From assembly GCF_900114635.1 (NCBI RefSeq), contig NZ_FOTQ01000008.1, positions 62,001 to 126,000 on the forward strand: a stretch of DNA of 64,000 nt, given 5' to 3'. Shown in pieces: positions 18,358-26,939 of the stretch. The DNA comes from Shimia aestuarii. Lineage in GTDB: Bacteria; Pseudomonadota; Alphaproteobacteria; Rhodobacterales; Rhodobacteraceae. A program made the position numbers and the translations under genes. The number at the start of each line of letters is the position of its first letter. Position 1 is the stretch's first letter. The notes below the pieces were generated by a model. It had not been told where the DNA came from. It ran no database searches and saw only the letters and a list, made by a program, of their open reading frames with translations.

Positions 18358-18810
18358 ATGAAATCAAAATATGCAGTAATTGCCGTTGCGGCGGCCCTGT
18401 CGACGGCGACCTCTGCGATGGCGCAGTGCCCCGTACCCACGCCTTCGGCTTCAGCCAGCGGTTGGCGGGTCGAGGCGGGGGACAATGGTTATGTCGCGGA
18501 ATCGGCACGGTATCCGGATGTGACCGTGCGGCTGGATATGCATTCGCCCGGCCGGCCTGAAATCCTGTTCTGGAGGGCTTTGCCACAATATGGCGGGCGT
18601 GTCGGGGTCATGCGTTTTTTCGCGGGTGAGCCGGGCACCTCTTATCTCGTGACGCTGGTGGATCAGGTCGTTGTTGACCTGACCACCGGGCGAGAGATCG
18701 GGCGGGGCACCTATACCGAAGACTGCAACCCGGTTGAATGGACATGGCACAAGAACCGTGTGGAGGTGGATGATCCGGGCTTTGGAAGGCAAGTTTTCGA
18801 GCTTCCCTGA
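18358..18810 (+). CDS. Uncharacterised exported protein
   Basis: A 150-residue protein with a clear signal peptide (MKSKYAVIAVAAALSTATSA, cleavage near AMA-QC). The mature part has two cysteines (in AQCPVP and TEDCNPVE), which could form a disulphide, and is rich in beta-type sequence. I do not recognise a family. An AGGTGA site overlaps the stop codon of the upstream gene and fits the ATG at 18358 better than a GTG four codons earlier. It is co-transcribed with the RcnB-like gene. Confidence 0.7.
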   Translation: MKSKYAVIAVAAALSTATSAMAQCPVPTPSASASGWRVEAGDNGYVAESARYPDVTVRLDMHSPGRPEILFWRALPQYGGRVGVMRFFAGEPGTSYLVTLVDQVVVDLTTGREIGRGTYTEDCNPVEWTWHKNRVEVDDPGFGRQVFELP

Positions 18811-18908
18811 TCGCCGTCCCTTCGCTGCACAGCCCATGTGCGTCTTCGAAGCTTGGGGGCGGGCGGTCTGCCCCCATATGCTGAAGGGACACAAGGAGGA
18901 GTGCCGAC

Positions 18909-19841
18909 ATGAGCTGGAACCCTACGCTGGAACCGCATTGCCCCGACGCGGGTGATCTGGAGTCGATTGAAACCGTGATCATTCCGCGCGCCCGTGATCT
19001 GGGCGGGTTCGAAGTGCGCCGGGCGTTGCCTGCGCCACGGCGTCAGATGGTGGGGCCGTTCATATTTTTCGACCAGGCCGGACCGGCGGAGTTCCTGACC
19101 GGGCAGGGCATCGATGTGCGCCCGCATCCCCATATCGGCCTTGGCACTGTGACCTACCTTTACAGGGGCGAGTTTGAGCATCGCGACAGCCTTGGCACGC
19201 ATCAGATGATCTATCCCGGCGAGGTGAACTGGATGGTGGCGGGAAATGGCGTGACCCATTCCGAACGCACCAGCGCGGCCACCCGTGCTGCACCAAGCAG
19301 CCTGTTCGGCATCCAGACATGGATTGCTTTGCCCGAGGATCATGAAGATGACGCGCCGATGTTCGAGCATCACGGGCGCGCGGCTTTGCCAGTGCTCGAA
19401 GGCGAAGGCAAGGAGGTGCGGTTGATCCTCGGCTCGGCTTGGGGGGAAAAGGCGCCGGCGACACTTTTTTCCGAGACCTTCTATGCGGACGTGATCCTTG
19501 AGGCCGGGGCGAAGCTTCCATTGCCCGAGGATCACGAGGATCGTGGGCTTTATGTGACCGAAGGGGCCGTCGAGATTGCCGGAGAGCGGTTTGAGGCCGG
19601 GCGGATGATGGTGTTTCGCCCCGGCGATGCGATCACGGTTAAAGCCGGAGCGCAGGGCGCACGGCTGATGGCGTTGGGGGGCGAAACGCTCAATGGGCCG
19701 CGCCATATCTGGTGGAACTTCGTGGCCTCGTCCAGGGAGCGGATCGAAGAGGCAAAACAGGCCTGGGCCAAGGGAGATTGGGAAAATGGGCGGTTCCATC
19801 TGCCGCCCGGCGACGCGGATGAGTTCATTCCCCTGCCCTGA
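18909..19841 (+). CDS. Pirin family protein
   Basis: A 310-residue bicupin of the pirin family. The N-terminal cupin has RPHPHIGLGTVTYLYRGEFEHRDS with the metal-binding histidines, and the later GEVNWMVAGNGVTHSER holds further ligands; the C-terminal pirin domain has LPEDHEDRGLYVTEGAVEI. Some bacterial pirins have quercetinase activity, others regulate enzymes such as pyruvate dehydrogenase; the role here is unknown. An AGGAGG ribosome binding site lies 7 bp upstream. It appears to be a single-gene unit. Confidence 0.9.
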   Translation: MSWNPTLEPHCPDAGDLESIETVIIPRARDLGGFEVRRALPAPRRQMVGPFIFFDQAGPAEFLTGQGIDVRPHPHIGLGTVTYLYRGEFEHRDSLGTHQMIYPGEVNWMVAGNGVTHSERTSAATRAAPSSLFGIQTWIALPEDHEDDAPMFEHHGRAALPVLEGEGKEVRLILGSAWGEKAPATLFSETFYADVILEAGAKLPLPEDHEDRGLYVTEGAVEIAGERFEAGRMMVFRPGDAITVKAGAQGARLMALGGETLNGPRHIWWNFVASSRERIEEAKQAWAKGDWENGRFHLPPGDADEFIPLP

Positions 19842-19917
19842 AGCCATGCGAAGAACGCAAGGTCGTTAACCTGTTTCCTATCTCGACAAGGGGCGGCAAA
19901 CGTGGTGGTGTGGCGCC

Positions 19918-20823
19918 ATGACTGAGAACCCCGCCCATCGCCCTGTTATCGGCATCTTCTGGATGTTGGTGACGGGCCTGTGTTTCGTGGCCGTCACCGC
20001 GCTCGTAAAGCTGGTTGGTATTCGAATCCCGGCAGCCGAAGCGGCATTCCTGCGCTATGCGCTGGGTCTCGTCTTCCTTTTGCCGATGATCGGACCGATC
20101 CGGCGGGCGCGGCTGACCCGGCGCCAGCTGGGCCTGTTTGGCTTGCGTGGGGTGCTGCACACCGGGGGTGTGATCCTGTGGTTTTTTGCCATGGCGCGCA
20201 TTCCATTGGCCGAGGTGACGGCGATGAACTATCTCGCGCCGGTCTATGTGACGGTGGGGGCGGCGCTGTTTCTCGGGGAAAAGCTGGCCCTGCGTCGGAT
20301 CATGGCGGTGGTCGTGGCGCTGATCGGGACGGCGATCATCCTGCGTCCCGGGTTTCGTGAATTGGACATGGGGCATATTGCCATGCTGTTCACCGCCGTG
20401 TTCTTTGCCGGGGGATACCTGTTGGCGAAGGTGTTGAGCGACGAGGCCAGCCCGGCCGTGGTTGTAGGCATGTTGTCGATCACGGTAACGATCGGGTTGG
20501 CCCCTGCGGCAGCGGCTGTCTGGGTGACGCCGACACCTTGGGAACTGGGTGTTCTGTTTCTTGTCGCCTGTTTCGCGACAGCGGGGCACTACACGATGAC
20601 CATGGCCTTTGCCGCCGCGCCGGTGACGGTGACACAGCCCGTCAGCTTTCTGCAACTGGTCTGGGCGGTGCTGTTGGGGCTGGTGCTGTTCAACGAGGCG
20701 CCCGATATCTGGGTGATCGTCGGCGGGCTGGTGATCATTGGGGCGATCAGCTTTATTACGTGGCGCGAAGCGGTTCTGAACCGGCGACAGATCACACCGC
20801 TGGTGGGGCAGACCAAGCTCTGA
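19918..20823 (+). CDS. EamA-type DMT superfamily transporter
   Basis: A 301-residue inner-membrane protein with ten predicted helices in two EamA repeats (about 10-145 and 155-285). The loops GLRGVLHTGGVILWFFAMAR and PLAEVTAMNYLAPVY are typical of the RhaT/S-adenosylmethionine-uptake-like branch common in Rhodobacterales. The substrate is unknown; metabolite export is usual. A small unknown gene follows after 25 bp, probably in the same transcript. Confidence 0.85.
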   Translation: MTENPAHRPVIGIFWMLVTGLCFVAVTALVKLVGIRIPAAEAAFLRYALGLVFLLPMIGPIRRARLTRRQLGLFGLRGVLHTGGVILWFFAMARIPLAEVTAMNYLAPVYVTVGAALFLGEKLALRRIMAVVVALIGTAIILRPGFRELDMGHIAMLFTAVFFAGGYLLAKVLSDEASPAVVVGMLSITVTIGLAPAAAAVWVTPTPWELGVLFLVACFATAGHYTMTMAFAAAPVTVTQPVSFLQLVWAVLLGLVLFNEAPDIWVIVGGLVIIGAISFITWREAVLNRRQITPLVGQTKL

Positions 20824-20848
20824 TCTTGGGGGCTTCGCAGGCGAGGTC

Positions 20849-21181
20849 GTGCTGTGCGACGTGACCCATTTTCCGGGGCTGGACCGTTGGCAGGCCGAGC
20901 GCATTGTGATGCAGGGGCTTTGGACCAGCACGGATGACCCAGCATCGCAGATCCTGATCGAGGGGTCGGATGTTCAGGAAATCTATGGCGGCGCGAGGAT
21001 GAGTCGGCTCTTTGCCCAGATCGCGCCGCGCTGTGAGGATGCGCCCAATGTCGGCCCGGTGATGATCCAGACCGACCCGGAAAGCCGCGAGAGGTTTTGT
21101 TACCTTATTGAGGATGTGTCAGAGGATTGGCTGGAGCTGATCTATTTCGGCAACCCGAACCCGCTGGTATACTGGCGCTGA
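20849..21181 (+). CDS. Small uncharacterised protein
   Basis: A 110-residue acidic protein starting with GTG. Sequence features include GSDVQEIYGGARMSRLFAQI and a C-terminus rich in Trp and acidic residues (SEDWLELIYFGNPNPLVYW). I do not recognise the family. The GTG is preceded by GCGAGG at rather short spacing; an ATG at 20909 is an alternative start. It follows the EamA gene and is convergent with betI, ending only 6 bp from it. Confidence 0.6.
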   Translation: MLCDVTHFPGLDRWQAERIVMQGLWTSTDDPASQILIEGSDVQEIYGGARMSRLFAQIAPRCEDAPNVGPVMIQTDPESRERFCYLIEDVSEDWLELIYFGNPNPLVYWR

Positions 21182-21187
21182 CAGGGA

Positions 21188-21772
21188 TCAGACGTCGGAG
21201 GTCAGAAGCAGGTCTGCGACCTTGCGGGCCTCGGCGCGCGCCTGGATGGGATCGAGCCTGACTGCCGATTGCGCCGCTTCGAGCCAGACACCATCCATAT
21301 AGCTTTGCAGGGCCACGCGCACGGTTTCGCGGCGGTTTTCCGGCAGGAGCGCGCTCAACTCGGCGCGGAAATGCGAGGTGACGCGCGCCCGGTTGATCTG
21401 GTGCAGGCGGGCCAGCGTCGGCACATAGGGGGCGCTGCCCCAGAACTGCACCCAGAGTGAACATTGTTCGATCGTGTAGAGCCGGTCGGAAAAGTTGGCA
21501 TCCAGAACCGCCATCAAACGATCATGCGGCGACTTGGCCAAGGCGTAGCGTTCCAGCATCGCTTCTTTCAGCATGGTCATCAGGTGGCGCATGGTCGCCT
21601 CCATCAACCGTTCCTTGGACCCGAAATAATAGTTGATCGACGCCGCCGAGGCCCCGGCCAGTGCGGCAATTTCTGCCATGGTGACAACCGCATAGCCCCG
21701 CTGATGCACGGCGGTGATGGTCGCTTCGATCAATTCCTGATGGCGGATGTCGCGGATACGTGTTCGGCCCAT
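21188..21772 (-). CDS. betI: TetR-family choline-responsive repressor BetI
   Basis: A 194-residue TetR-family repressor: N-terminal helix-turn-helix (residues 8-55, [20 protein letters not shown]) and a C-terminal choline-binding domain with the BetI-type [13 protein letters not shown] segment. BetI represses genes that convert choline to glycine betaine and is released by choline. It is divergent from the choline dehydrogenase gene betA; the 185-bp region between them holds an AT-rich palindrome that is probably its operator. No betB or betC gene is in the window. Confidence 0.9.
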   Translation of the reverse strand: MGRTRIRDIRHQELIEATITAVHQRGYAVVTMAEIAALAGASAASINYYFGSKERLMEATMRHLMTMLKEAMLERYALAKSPHDRLMAVLDANFSDRLYTIEQCSLWVQFWGSAPYVPTLARLHQINRARVTSHFRAELSALLPENRRETVRVALQSYMDGVWLEAAQSAVRLDPIQARAEARKVADLLLTSDV

Positions 21773-21815
21773 GGATCAACTGTGGCCGCTTGGGGCGGGG
21801 GACGCAATATTGTTG

Positions 21816-21846
21816 TTTAAATAAAAAATTTAAATGCCCATTTAAA
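21816..21846. promoter_or_regulatory. Putative BetI operator between betI and betA
   Basis: In an AT-rich island, TTTAAATG and CATTTAAA face each other across CC (21829-21846), and a further TTTAAAT arm starts at 21816, giving three half-sites of the TTTAAAT type. The site lies between the divergent betI and betA starts, where TetR-family repressors bind. Confidence 0.55.
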
Positions 21847-21957
21847 AAATTGAAGTCGAATGCTAACGTGACCCGATCCGGCGCTGTCGGAGTGGTTGAA
21901 CGGGATGGGCTGGAGCGCTTGCAAAGGGGCGCGTCCGATCAAATGCGGAGAAGGCGG

Positions 21958-23607
21958 ATGCAGGCGGATTACGTGATTGTCGGGGCCGGGAGCGCGGGCT
22001 GCGCCATGGCTTATCGTCTGAGTGAGGCAGGTAAATCGGTTCTGGTGATCGAACATGGTGGCACCGATGCGGGACCGCTTATCCAGATGCCTGCGGCTCT
22101 GAGCTATCCCATGAACATGTCGCTTTATGACTGGGGTTACAAAAGTGTACCCGAACCGCACCTTGGCGGGCGCGAGTTGGTCTGCCCGCGCGGCAAGGTG
22201 ATCGGCGGGTCCAGTTCGATCAATGGCATGGTCTATGTGCGCGGCCATGCGGGCGATTATGATCACTGGGCCGAAAGCGGCGCGACCGGGTGGGGCTATG
22301 CTGACGTACTGCCCTATTTCAAGCGCATGGAGCATTGGCACGGAGGCGAAAACTCGGACGGGTTCCGCGGGACGGACGGGCCGTTGCACATCACGCGCGG
22401 GCCGCGCAGCAACCCGTTGCATGCGGCTTTCGTCAAAGCCGGGGAACAGGCCGGCTACCCGGTGACGGATGACTATAACGGTCGCCAGCAGGAAGGCTTT
22501 GGCGCCATGGAAATGACGGTCTGGAAGGGGCAGCGCTGGTCGGCGGCGAATGCCTATCTCAAACCGGCGTTGAAACGTGAGAACTGCGATCTCGTGCGCG
22601 GGTTGGCGCGCAGGGTCGTGATCGAAGGCGGGCGCGCCGTCGGGGTCGAGATCGAGCGGGGCGGCAAGGTGCAGGTGATCCGGGCCAATGCCGAGGTGGT
22701 GCTTGCCGCGTCGTCGCTGAACTCGCCCAAGCTGCTGATGCTGTCGGGGATCGGCCCAGCGGCGCATCTGGCCGAGCATGGCATCGACGTTGTGGCGGAT
22801 CGGCCGGGCGTGGGGCAGAACCTTCAGGACCACCTTGAAGTCTACATGCAATATGCCAGCAAGCAGCCGATCACGCTTTACAAGTACTGGAACCTGATCG
22901 GCAAAGGGCTGATCGGGGCGCAGTGGCTGTTCACAAAGACCGGACTTGGCGCGTCGAACCAGTTCGAAAGCGCGGCCTTTATCCGGTCGCGGGCGGGGAT
23001 CGACTATCCCGATATCCAGTACCATTTCCTGCCCATCGCCGTGCGCTATGACGGGCAGGCCGCAGCCGAGGGGCACGGGTTTCAGGCCCATGTCGGGCCA
23101 ATGCGGGCCAGGTCGCGGGGCGAGGTCACGCTGGCTTCGGCCGATCCCAAGGCGGCCCCGAAAATCTTTTTCAACTACATGTCCGAAGAACAGGACTGGA
23201 TCGACTTCCGCGCCTGTTTGCGGCTGACGCGCGAGATCTTTGAACAGGACGCGATGAAGCCTTTCGTGAAGCATGAAATCCAACCCGGCGCAGCTTTGCA
23301 AACGGATGACGAGCTAGACGGGTTCATCCGCGAACATGCCGAGAGCGCCTATCATCCCTGTGGCACCTGCAAGATGGGCCGGGCGGATGATCCGGGCGCC
23401 GTGGTCGACCCCGAATGCCGGGTGATCGGGGTTGAGGGGCTGCGTGTGGCGGACAGTTCCATCTTCCCGCGTATCACCAATGGCAACCTCAACGGACCGT
23501 CGATCATGACCGGCGAAAAGGCGGCTGACCACCTTTTGGGGCGGCGTCTGCCATCGGCCAATGACGAGCCGTGGTTCCACCCCGGTTGGCAGGCCGCTCA
23601 GAGGTGA
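21958..23607 (+). CDS. betA: Choline dehydrogenase
   Basis: A 549-residue GMC-family FAD oxidoreductase that oxidises choline to betaine aldehyde for osmoprotection or catabolism. It shows the FAD motif [20 protein letters not shown] at residue 5, the GMC signatures [20 protein letters not shown] and [16 protein letters not shown], and the active-site region [11 protein letters not shown] with [11 protein letters not shown] near the C-terminus. A GGAG site 7 bp upstream sets the start at 21958. It is divergent from betI. Betaine from this enzyme could feed demethylation by an oxidoreductase like the FAD/GcvT protein at the right end, but that link is inference. Confidence 0.92.
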   Translation: MQADYVIVGAGSAGCAMAYRLSEAGKSVLVIEHGGTDAGPLIQMPAALSYPMNMSLYDWGYKSVPEPHLGGRELVCPRGKVIGGSSSINGMVYVRGHAGDYDHWAESGATGWGYADVLPYFKRMEHWHGGENSDGFRGTDGPLHITRGPRSNPLHAAFVKAGEQAGYPVTDDYNGRQQEGFGAMEMTVWKGQRWSAANAYLKPALKRENCDLVRGLARRVVIEGGRAVGVEIERGGKVQVIRANAEVVLAASSLNSPKLLMLSGIGPAAHLAEHGIDVVADRPGVGQNLQDHLEVYMQYASKQPITLYKYWNLIGKGLIGAQWLFTKTGLGASNQFESAAFIRSRAGIDYPDIQYHFLPIAVRYDGQAAAEGHGFQAHVGPMRARSRGEVTLASADPKAAPKIFFNYMSEEQDWIDFRACLRLTREIFEQDAMKPFVKHEIQPGAALQTDDELDGFIREHAESAYHPCGTCKMGRADDPGAVVDPECRVIGVEGLRVADSSIFPRITNGNLNGPSIMTGEKAADHLLGRRLPSANDEPWFHPGWQAAQR

Positions 23608-23708
23608 TTTTTGTGCGTTTTGCGCGGGCTGTTTGATCCCTGTCAAAGCGGGTGCCGACCCGGCACCGATACGGTTTTGTCAAACAGAACAAAACAGGAG
23701 CGCAAACA

Positions 23709-23948
23709 ATGTCCCACACCCCCCATGAACTGGCCGAGGAATTTCCGGAATTCGTTGAAAAGATGAGCGCGCTGAAGGTCAGCGATGCCCATTATGCCAA
23801 GATGCACGAGGAATACCACGAGCTGAATCGCAAGGTGCACCGCGCCGAGACCAACGTCGAGCCGCGCGAAGAGCTTTCCGAGGTCGATCTGCGCAAGCGG
23901 CGCGCGGCGCTCAAGGACGAGATCTACGCCTATCTCAAGGCAAACTGA
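23709..23948 (+). CDS. YdcH family protein (DUF465)
   Basis: A 79-residue, almost fully helical, highly charged protein beginning MSHTPHELAEEFPEFVEKMS. The pattern AHYAKMHEEYHELNRKVHR is the DUF465/YdcH hallmark. Function is unknown. An AGGAG site lies upstream. Its 3' end overlaps the 3' end of the convergent hydrolase gene by 19 bp. Confidence 0.85.
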   Translation: MSHTPHELAEEFPEFVEKMSALKVSDAHYAKMHEEYHELNRKVHRAETNVEPREELSEVDLRKRRAALKDEIYAYLKAN

Positions 23949-24775
23949 TCAATAAAGCGCCAGAGGCGTGGCAGGGCATCGGATCGCCAGAGGTCCGTAT
24001 GGCCCGCGCCTTTGACAGTCAGGAAGTCTTTCCTTCGGGATGGGGCGGCAGCGAAAATCTGTCGCCCCATTTCTATGGGGATGAGGTCATCTTTGGTGCC
24101 GTGCAGGACCAAAAGCGGCGGTCCAAGTGCCTCGGCGCGTGTCAGGCTGGGCCATTTGTTCTCAAGTTTTGCGGCGAAGTCACCCGTGCCCGGATAATGA
24201 TGCTCGGCCAGATCCGAGATTGAGGTGAAGGGCGCTTCGAGGAGGATGGCCGCGGGTGGTCCGAACCCTTTATGCGAGTTGGTGGACGGGGTGGCCATCA
24301 GCGCGATAGCGACGGCGGTGCCAAGGCTTTCGCCATAGAGAATCACGCGGCCGGCGGGAAGATCGCTGAAGCGGGTAAAAAGCGCATGATAGGCTGTTTC
24401 AGCGTCCCAAGTCAGCGCGGCCTCGGAAGGGGTGCCGGTGCTGCCTGAAGAGCCGCGATAGGCGGGCGCGAAAAGACCATAGCCCCGGTCAAGAAACCGG
24501 CGGAGGCGGCCTGCGCGGACCGCGAGGTTTCCGGCGTTGCCGTGGAAATAGAGGATCACCGGTTTGCCCGGCGCAGGATCGGCCGTCCAGGCAATTAGGG
24601 TCTCGTCGTCATTGTGAAAACGGTGCTCGGTGACACCGGAGAGCCCCGCATCGGCCGGTTCCACATGCGAGGGGTCAAAAGGGTAGAGCACAAACCGCTC
24701 CGCCACGCTCGATAGGGCGATCATGCCAAAAGACCCCAGAACGACAAGCGTCAGGAGCTTGAAGAGAAGGCGCAT
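23930..24775 (-). CDS. Alpha/beta hydrolase (Bem46/YfhR type)
   Basis: A 281-residue protein with one N-terminal membrane anchor (residues 1-22) and an alpha/beta hydrolase domain. The nucleophile elbow is GESLGTAVA, the oxyanion region YFHGNAGNLAVRAGRL, the acid in HGTKDDLIP and the histidine in KGAGHTDLW. This matches the Bem46/YfhR serine hydrolases, of unknown physiological substrate. The start ATG overlaps the stop of the regulator gene upstream by one base (TGATG); an in-frame GTG one codon earlier is possible. Translation is thus coupled to pccR. Confidence 0.85.
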   Translation of the reverse strand: MRLLFKLLTLVVLGSFGMIALSSVAERFVLYPFDPSHVEPADAGLSGVTEHRFHNDDETLIAWTADPAPGKPVILYFHGNAGNLAVRAGRLRRFLDRGYGLFAPAYRGSSGSTGTPSEAALTWDAETAYHALFTRFSDLPAGRVILYGESLGTAVAIALMATPSTNSHKGFGPPAAILLEAPFTSISDLAEHHYPGTGDFAAKLENKWPSLTRAEALGPPLLVLHGTKDDLIPIEMGRQIFAAAPSRRKDFLTVKGAGHTDLWRSDALPRLWRFIDQFALR

Positions 24776-26175
24776 CACCCCACCTCGTAGGGCAGAACGC
24801 CACGGGCATTTTCATTAATGGTCAGGCGGCGTTCCAGAGGCGGAACCGAGCGCTGATGGCAATGGGTGCGTTCGCAGATTCGGCAGGAAATTCCAATTGG
24901 CTCAAAGGCTTGCGGGTTCGAGATGTCCATGTGGTCGGCATAGACGAGCGCGTCCGCGTGGCGGATTTCGCAGCCCAGAGAGATCGCGTAGCGCCGTACC
25001 GGTGCGCCGTAGTGACCCCCCGATTTCGACACGTCGCGTGCGAGCGAGATGTAGCGGACCCCGTCCGGCGTCTCGGCAAGCTGGCGCAGGAAGCGGCCGG
25101 GGGTTTCGAAGGCGCGGTGCACGTTCCAGAGGGGGCAGGCGCCGCCGAAGCGGGCGAATTGCAGGCGGGTGGCCGAGTGGCGCTTGGTAATGGTGCCGGC
25201 CTGATCAACGCGCACGAAGAAGAAGGGAATGCCCTTGGCGCCGGGGCGCTGCATGGTGCTGAGGCGATGGGCGACCTGCTCGATCGAGGCGCCGAAGCGG
25301 TGTGACAGGAGCTCCAGATCGTGGCGGGTTTCGCGGGCGGCATCAAGGAAGGTGGCATAGGGCATCAGCGCGGCCCCGGCGAAGTAATTTGCCAGCCCGA
25401 TCTTGGCAATCGCGCGGGCGGCGTCGGTCTGGAAACGGGCAAGGTCCAGCGTGGCTTCGAGCAGTTTGTCGCTTTGCAGAAGCGCCACCTGCAACAGGAG
25501 CTGGAAGGTCTGGGTTTCGGGCTGGGCATAGCGCGAGATTTGCAGACGGCCGGTTTCCGGGTCGAACTGGCGCAGGGGTTCAATGTCGGAATAGGACACG
25601 GAAATGCCCTTGTTGCGCAGGGCCGAGATCGCCGTGGCGCGCACGCCGCCCTGATCCGGCGCCTGAACCGCGAAATGTTCGGCGGCGCGGTCGACGGCGT
25701 CTATGTAGTTGTCACAATAGTGAAAAAAGTCGCGCACCTCGTCCCAGGGGCTGGCCTGCATCTGCACATCCTGCCGCCCAAGGGCTTCGTCGAGCGAGGC
25801 GAGGCGTTCGTGGGTTTGGCGATAGGCGCGGTGCAGTTCCAGAAAGGCGCGGGCCAATGCCGGGGCGTTGGAGGCGGTCAGGCGCAGGTCGGCCAGGGGG
25901 GCCGAGGTTTCGGCCAGAACCGGATCGGCCAGTGCTTCGCGCATGTCCGAGACAAGGCGTTCGCTGTCGCCAGTGGAAAGCTCGGTAACGTCAAGGCCGA
26001 ACTCCTGTGCGAGCGCCAGCACCACCGTGGTCGACACCGGCCGGTTGTTGTTTTCCATCTGGTTGAGATAGGGCAGAGACACGCCAAGCTTCTGGGCGAA
26101 GTCCTTTTGCGTGAGGCTGAGCCGGGTGCGTATCTCGCGCAGCTTGGCGCCGGCATAGAGTTTCTGAGTGGGCAA
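24775..26175 (-). CDS. pccR: Short-chain fatty acyl-CoA regulator, PccR-like
   Basis: A 466-residue XRE-family regulator of the ScfR class. Residues 8-62 form a Cro/CI helix-turn-helix (LREIRTRLSLTQKDFAQKLG, LPYLNQMENNNRPVS); the centre resembles the ImmA/IrrE-like domain without a zinc HExxH site; the C-terminus has the conserved cysteines SCRICERTHCHQRSVPPLER. In Rhodobacter sphaeroides the homologue PccR controls pccB in response to propionyl-CoA metabolism. The pccB gene lies 2.2 kb away here, and TTTGCAAA-like sites occur in both upstream regions, which supports the same role. It is coupled to an alpha/beta hydrolase gene. Confidence 0.88.
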   Translation of the reverse strand: MPTQKLYAGAKLREIRTRLSLTQKDFAQKLGVSLPYLNQMENNNRPVSTTVVLALAQEFGLDVTELSTGDSERLVSDMREALADPVLAETSAPLADLRLTASNAPALARAFLELHRAYRQTHERLASLDEALGRQDVQMQASPWDEVRDFFHYCDNYIDAVDRAAEHFAVQAPDQGGVRATAISALRNKGISVSYSDIEPLRQFDPETGRLQISRYAQPETQTFQLLLQVALLQSDKLLEATLDLARFQTDAARAIAKIGLANYFAGAALMPYATFLDAARETRHDLELLSHRFGASIEQVAHRLSTMQRPGAKGIPFFFVRVDQAGTITKRHSATRLQFARFGGACPLWNVHRAFETPGRFLRQLAETPDGVRYISLARDVSKSGGHYGAPVRRYAISLGCEIRHADALVYADHMDISNPQAFEPIGISCRICERTHCHQRSVPPLERRLTINENARGVLPYEVG

Positions 26176-26203
26176 GGCGGGCTCCGGTCACAGGGGTTGC
26201 GTA

Positions 26204-26225
26204 GCTGCAAAGATAGCTTTGCAAA
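26204..26225. promoter_or_regulatory. Putative PccR site upstream of pccR
   Basis: TTTGCAAA at 26218-26225 and a related GCTGCAAA at 26204-26211, six bases apart, lie 29-50 bp before the pccR start. The R. sphaeroides PccR motif is, from memory, two TTTGCAAA octamers with four bases between. The site suggests autoregulation. Confidence 0.5.
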
Positions 26226-26310
26226 GCACCGTACGCCAGTGGCGATGTGACGAGGCCGGCGAATCGGGGGTTAACCCAGTGTTTGTTGGCGAATCCGAGT
26301 TCGGTAACGT

Positions 26311-26338
26311 GTCGGTATCACGTCGGTATTGCGTCGGT
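26311..26338 (+). repeat. 11-bp direct-repeat array, copy B
   Basis: The same 28 bases as at 11759-11786: GTCGGTATCAC, GTCGGTATTGC, GTCGGT. A further unit TTCGGTAACGT directly precedes it (26300-26310), so there are four in-phase units. About 40 bp further on GTTAACGCGGCGCGCTTT recalls the sequence beyond copy A. It lies between pccR and the convergent-side VOC gene, outside any coding region. Confidence 0.75.
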
Positions 26339-26423
26339 ATGGATTTGGGTTTTGCCGGAATTTGTCGACGTTAACGCGGCGCGCTTTACCAATCATGAGG
26401 AATTGATCGCGGGTGTTCGCCCA

Positions 26424-26843
26424 TCAGGGTGTTACCTGTTGGTGGACCTCGATCACGTTGCCCTCGGGGTCATGGAAGAAGACCTGATGCCATTCCTTGG
26501 CAAAGGCGGTGCCATAGTCGGAATAGGGGATGCCACGCGCGTCAAGGATGGCAAGGAAGGCGGCGAGGTCATCGGTGCGAAAGGCGATATGGCCGCGTTC
26601 AACCGGGTTGATGACCCGACCGTTTTTGAAAGCCACGTCAAAGGCGCGTTCGGCAAGGTGCATTTCCATTTTGCCTTCGGTGGCGAAGCGGATCTTGCCA
26701 TCATATCCCGAGGTGCTGTCGGCTTGGGTGCGCGGAAAGTTTTCCTGGGGGATGTCGTCCAGTCCCAGCACGTTGGTATAGAAATCATGCATGCGGTCGA
26801 CATCGTCAGCCACGAAGTTGATGTGATGGAATTCCAGTTTCAT
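26424..26843 (-). CDS. VOC-family protein
   Basis: A 139-residue protein of the vicinal oxygen chelate superfamily, starting MKLEFHHINFVADDVDRMHD with a metal-ligand-type histidine pair (HHI), a central VERGHIAFRTDDL and ending FFHDPEGNVIEVHQ with a glutamate ligand. These four positions suit a divalent metal site, so an enzymatic role (lyase, isomerase or dioxygenase type) is plausible. It is shorter than and distinct from methylmalonyl-CoA epimerase as I know it, despite lying in the propionyl-CoA region. It reads with the MFS gene upstream. Confidence 0.75.
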   Translation of the reverse strand: MKLEFHHINFVADDVDRMHDFYTNVLGLDDIPQENFPRTQADSTSGYDGKIRFATEGKMEMHLAERAFDVAFKNGRVINPVERGHIAFRTDDLAAFLAILDARGIPYSDYGTAFAKEWHQVFFHDPEGNVIEVHQQVTP

Positions 26844-26939
26844 CCGGCTTGCCTGTGGTCTACTGCCCTTGATGGCCCGTGGTAGCATTGTGCAAAGGGC
26901 GCAAGGAAGTGGAAACTTGCCGCTGTAAAGCGTTGGCCG

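Noticed and set aside
20030-20060. T-loop-like sequence TTCGAATCCCGGC suggesting a tRNA
   Set aside because: It lies inside the EamA coding sequence and no acceptor stem, D-loop or anticodon arm can be drawn around it.
26424-26843. VOC gene near pccR considered as methylmalonyl-CoA epimerase
   Set aside because: Although the fold is right, the sequence does not show the epimerase N-terminus or the spacing of its metal ligands as I know them.
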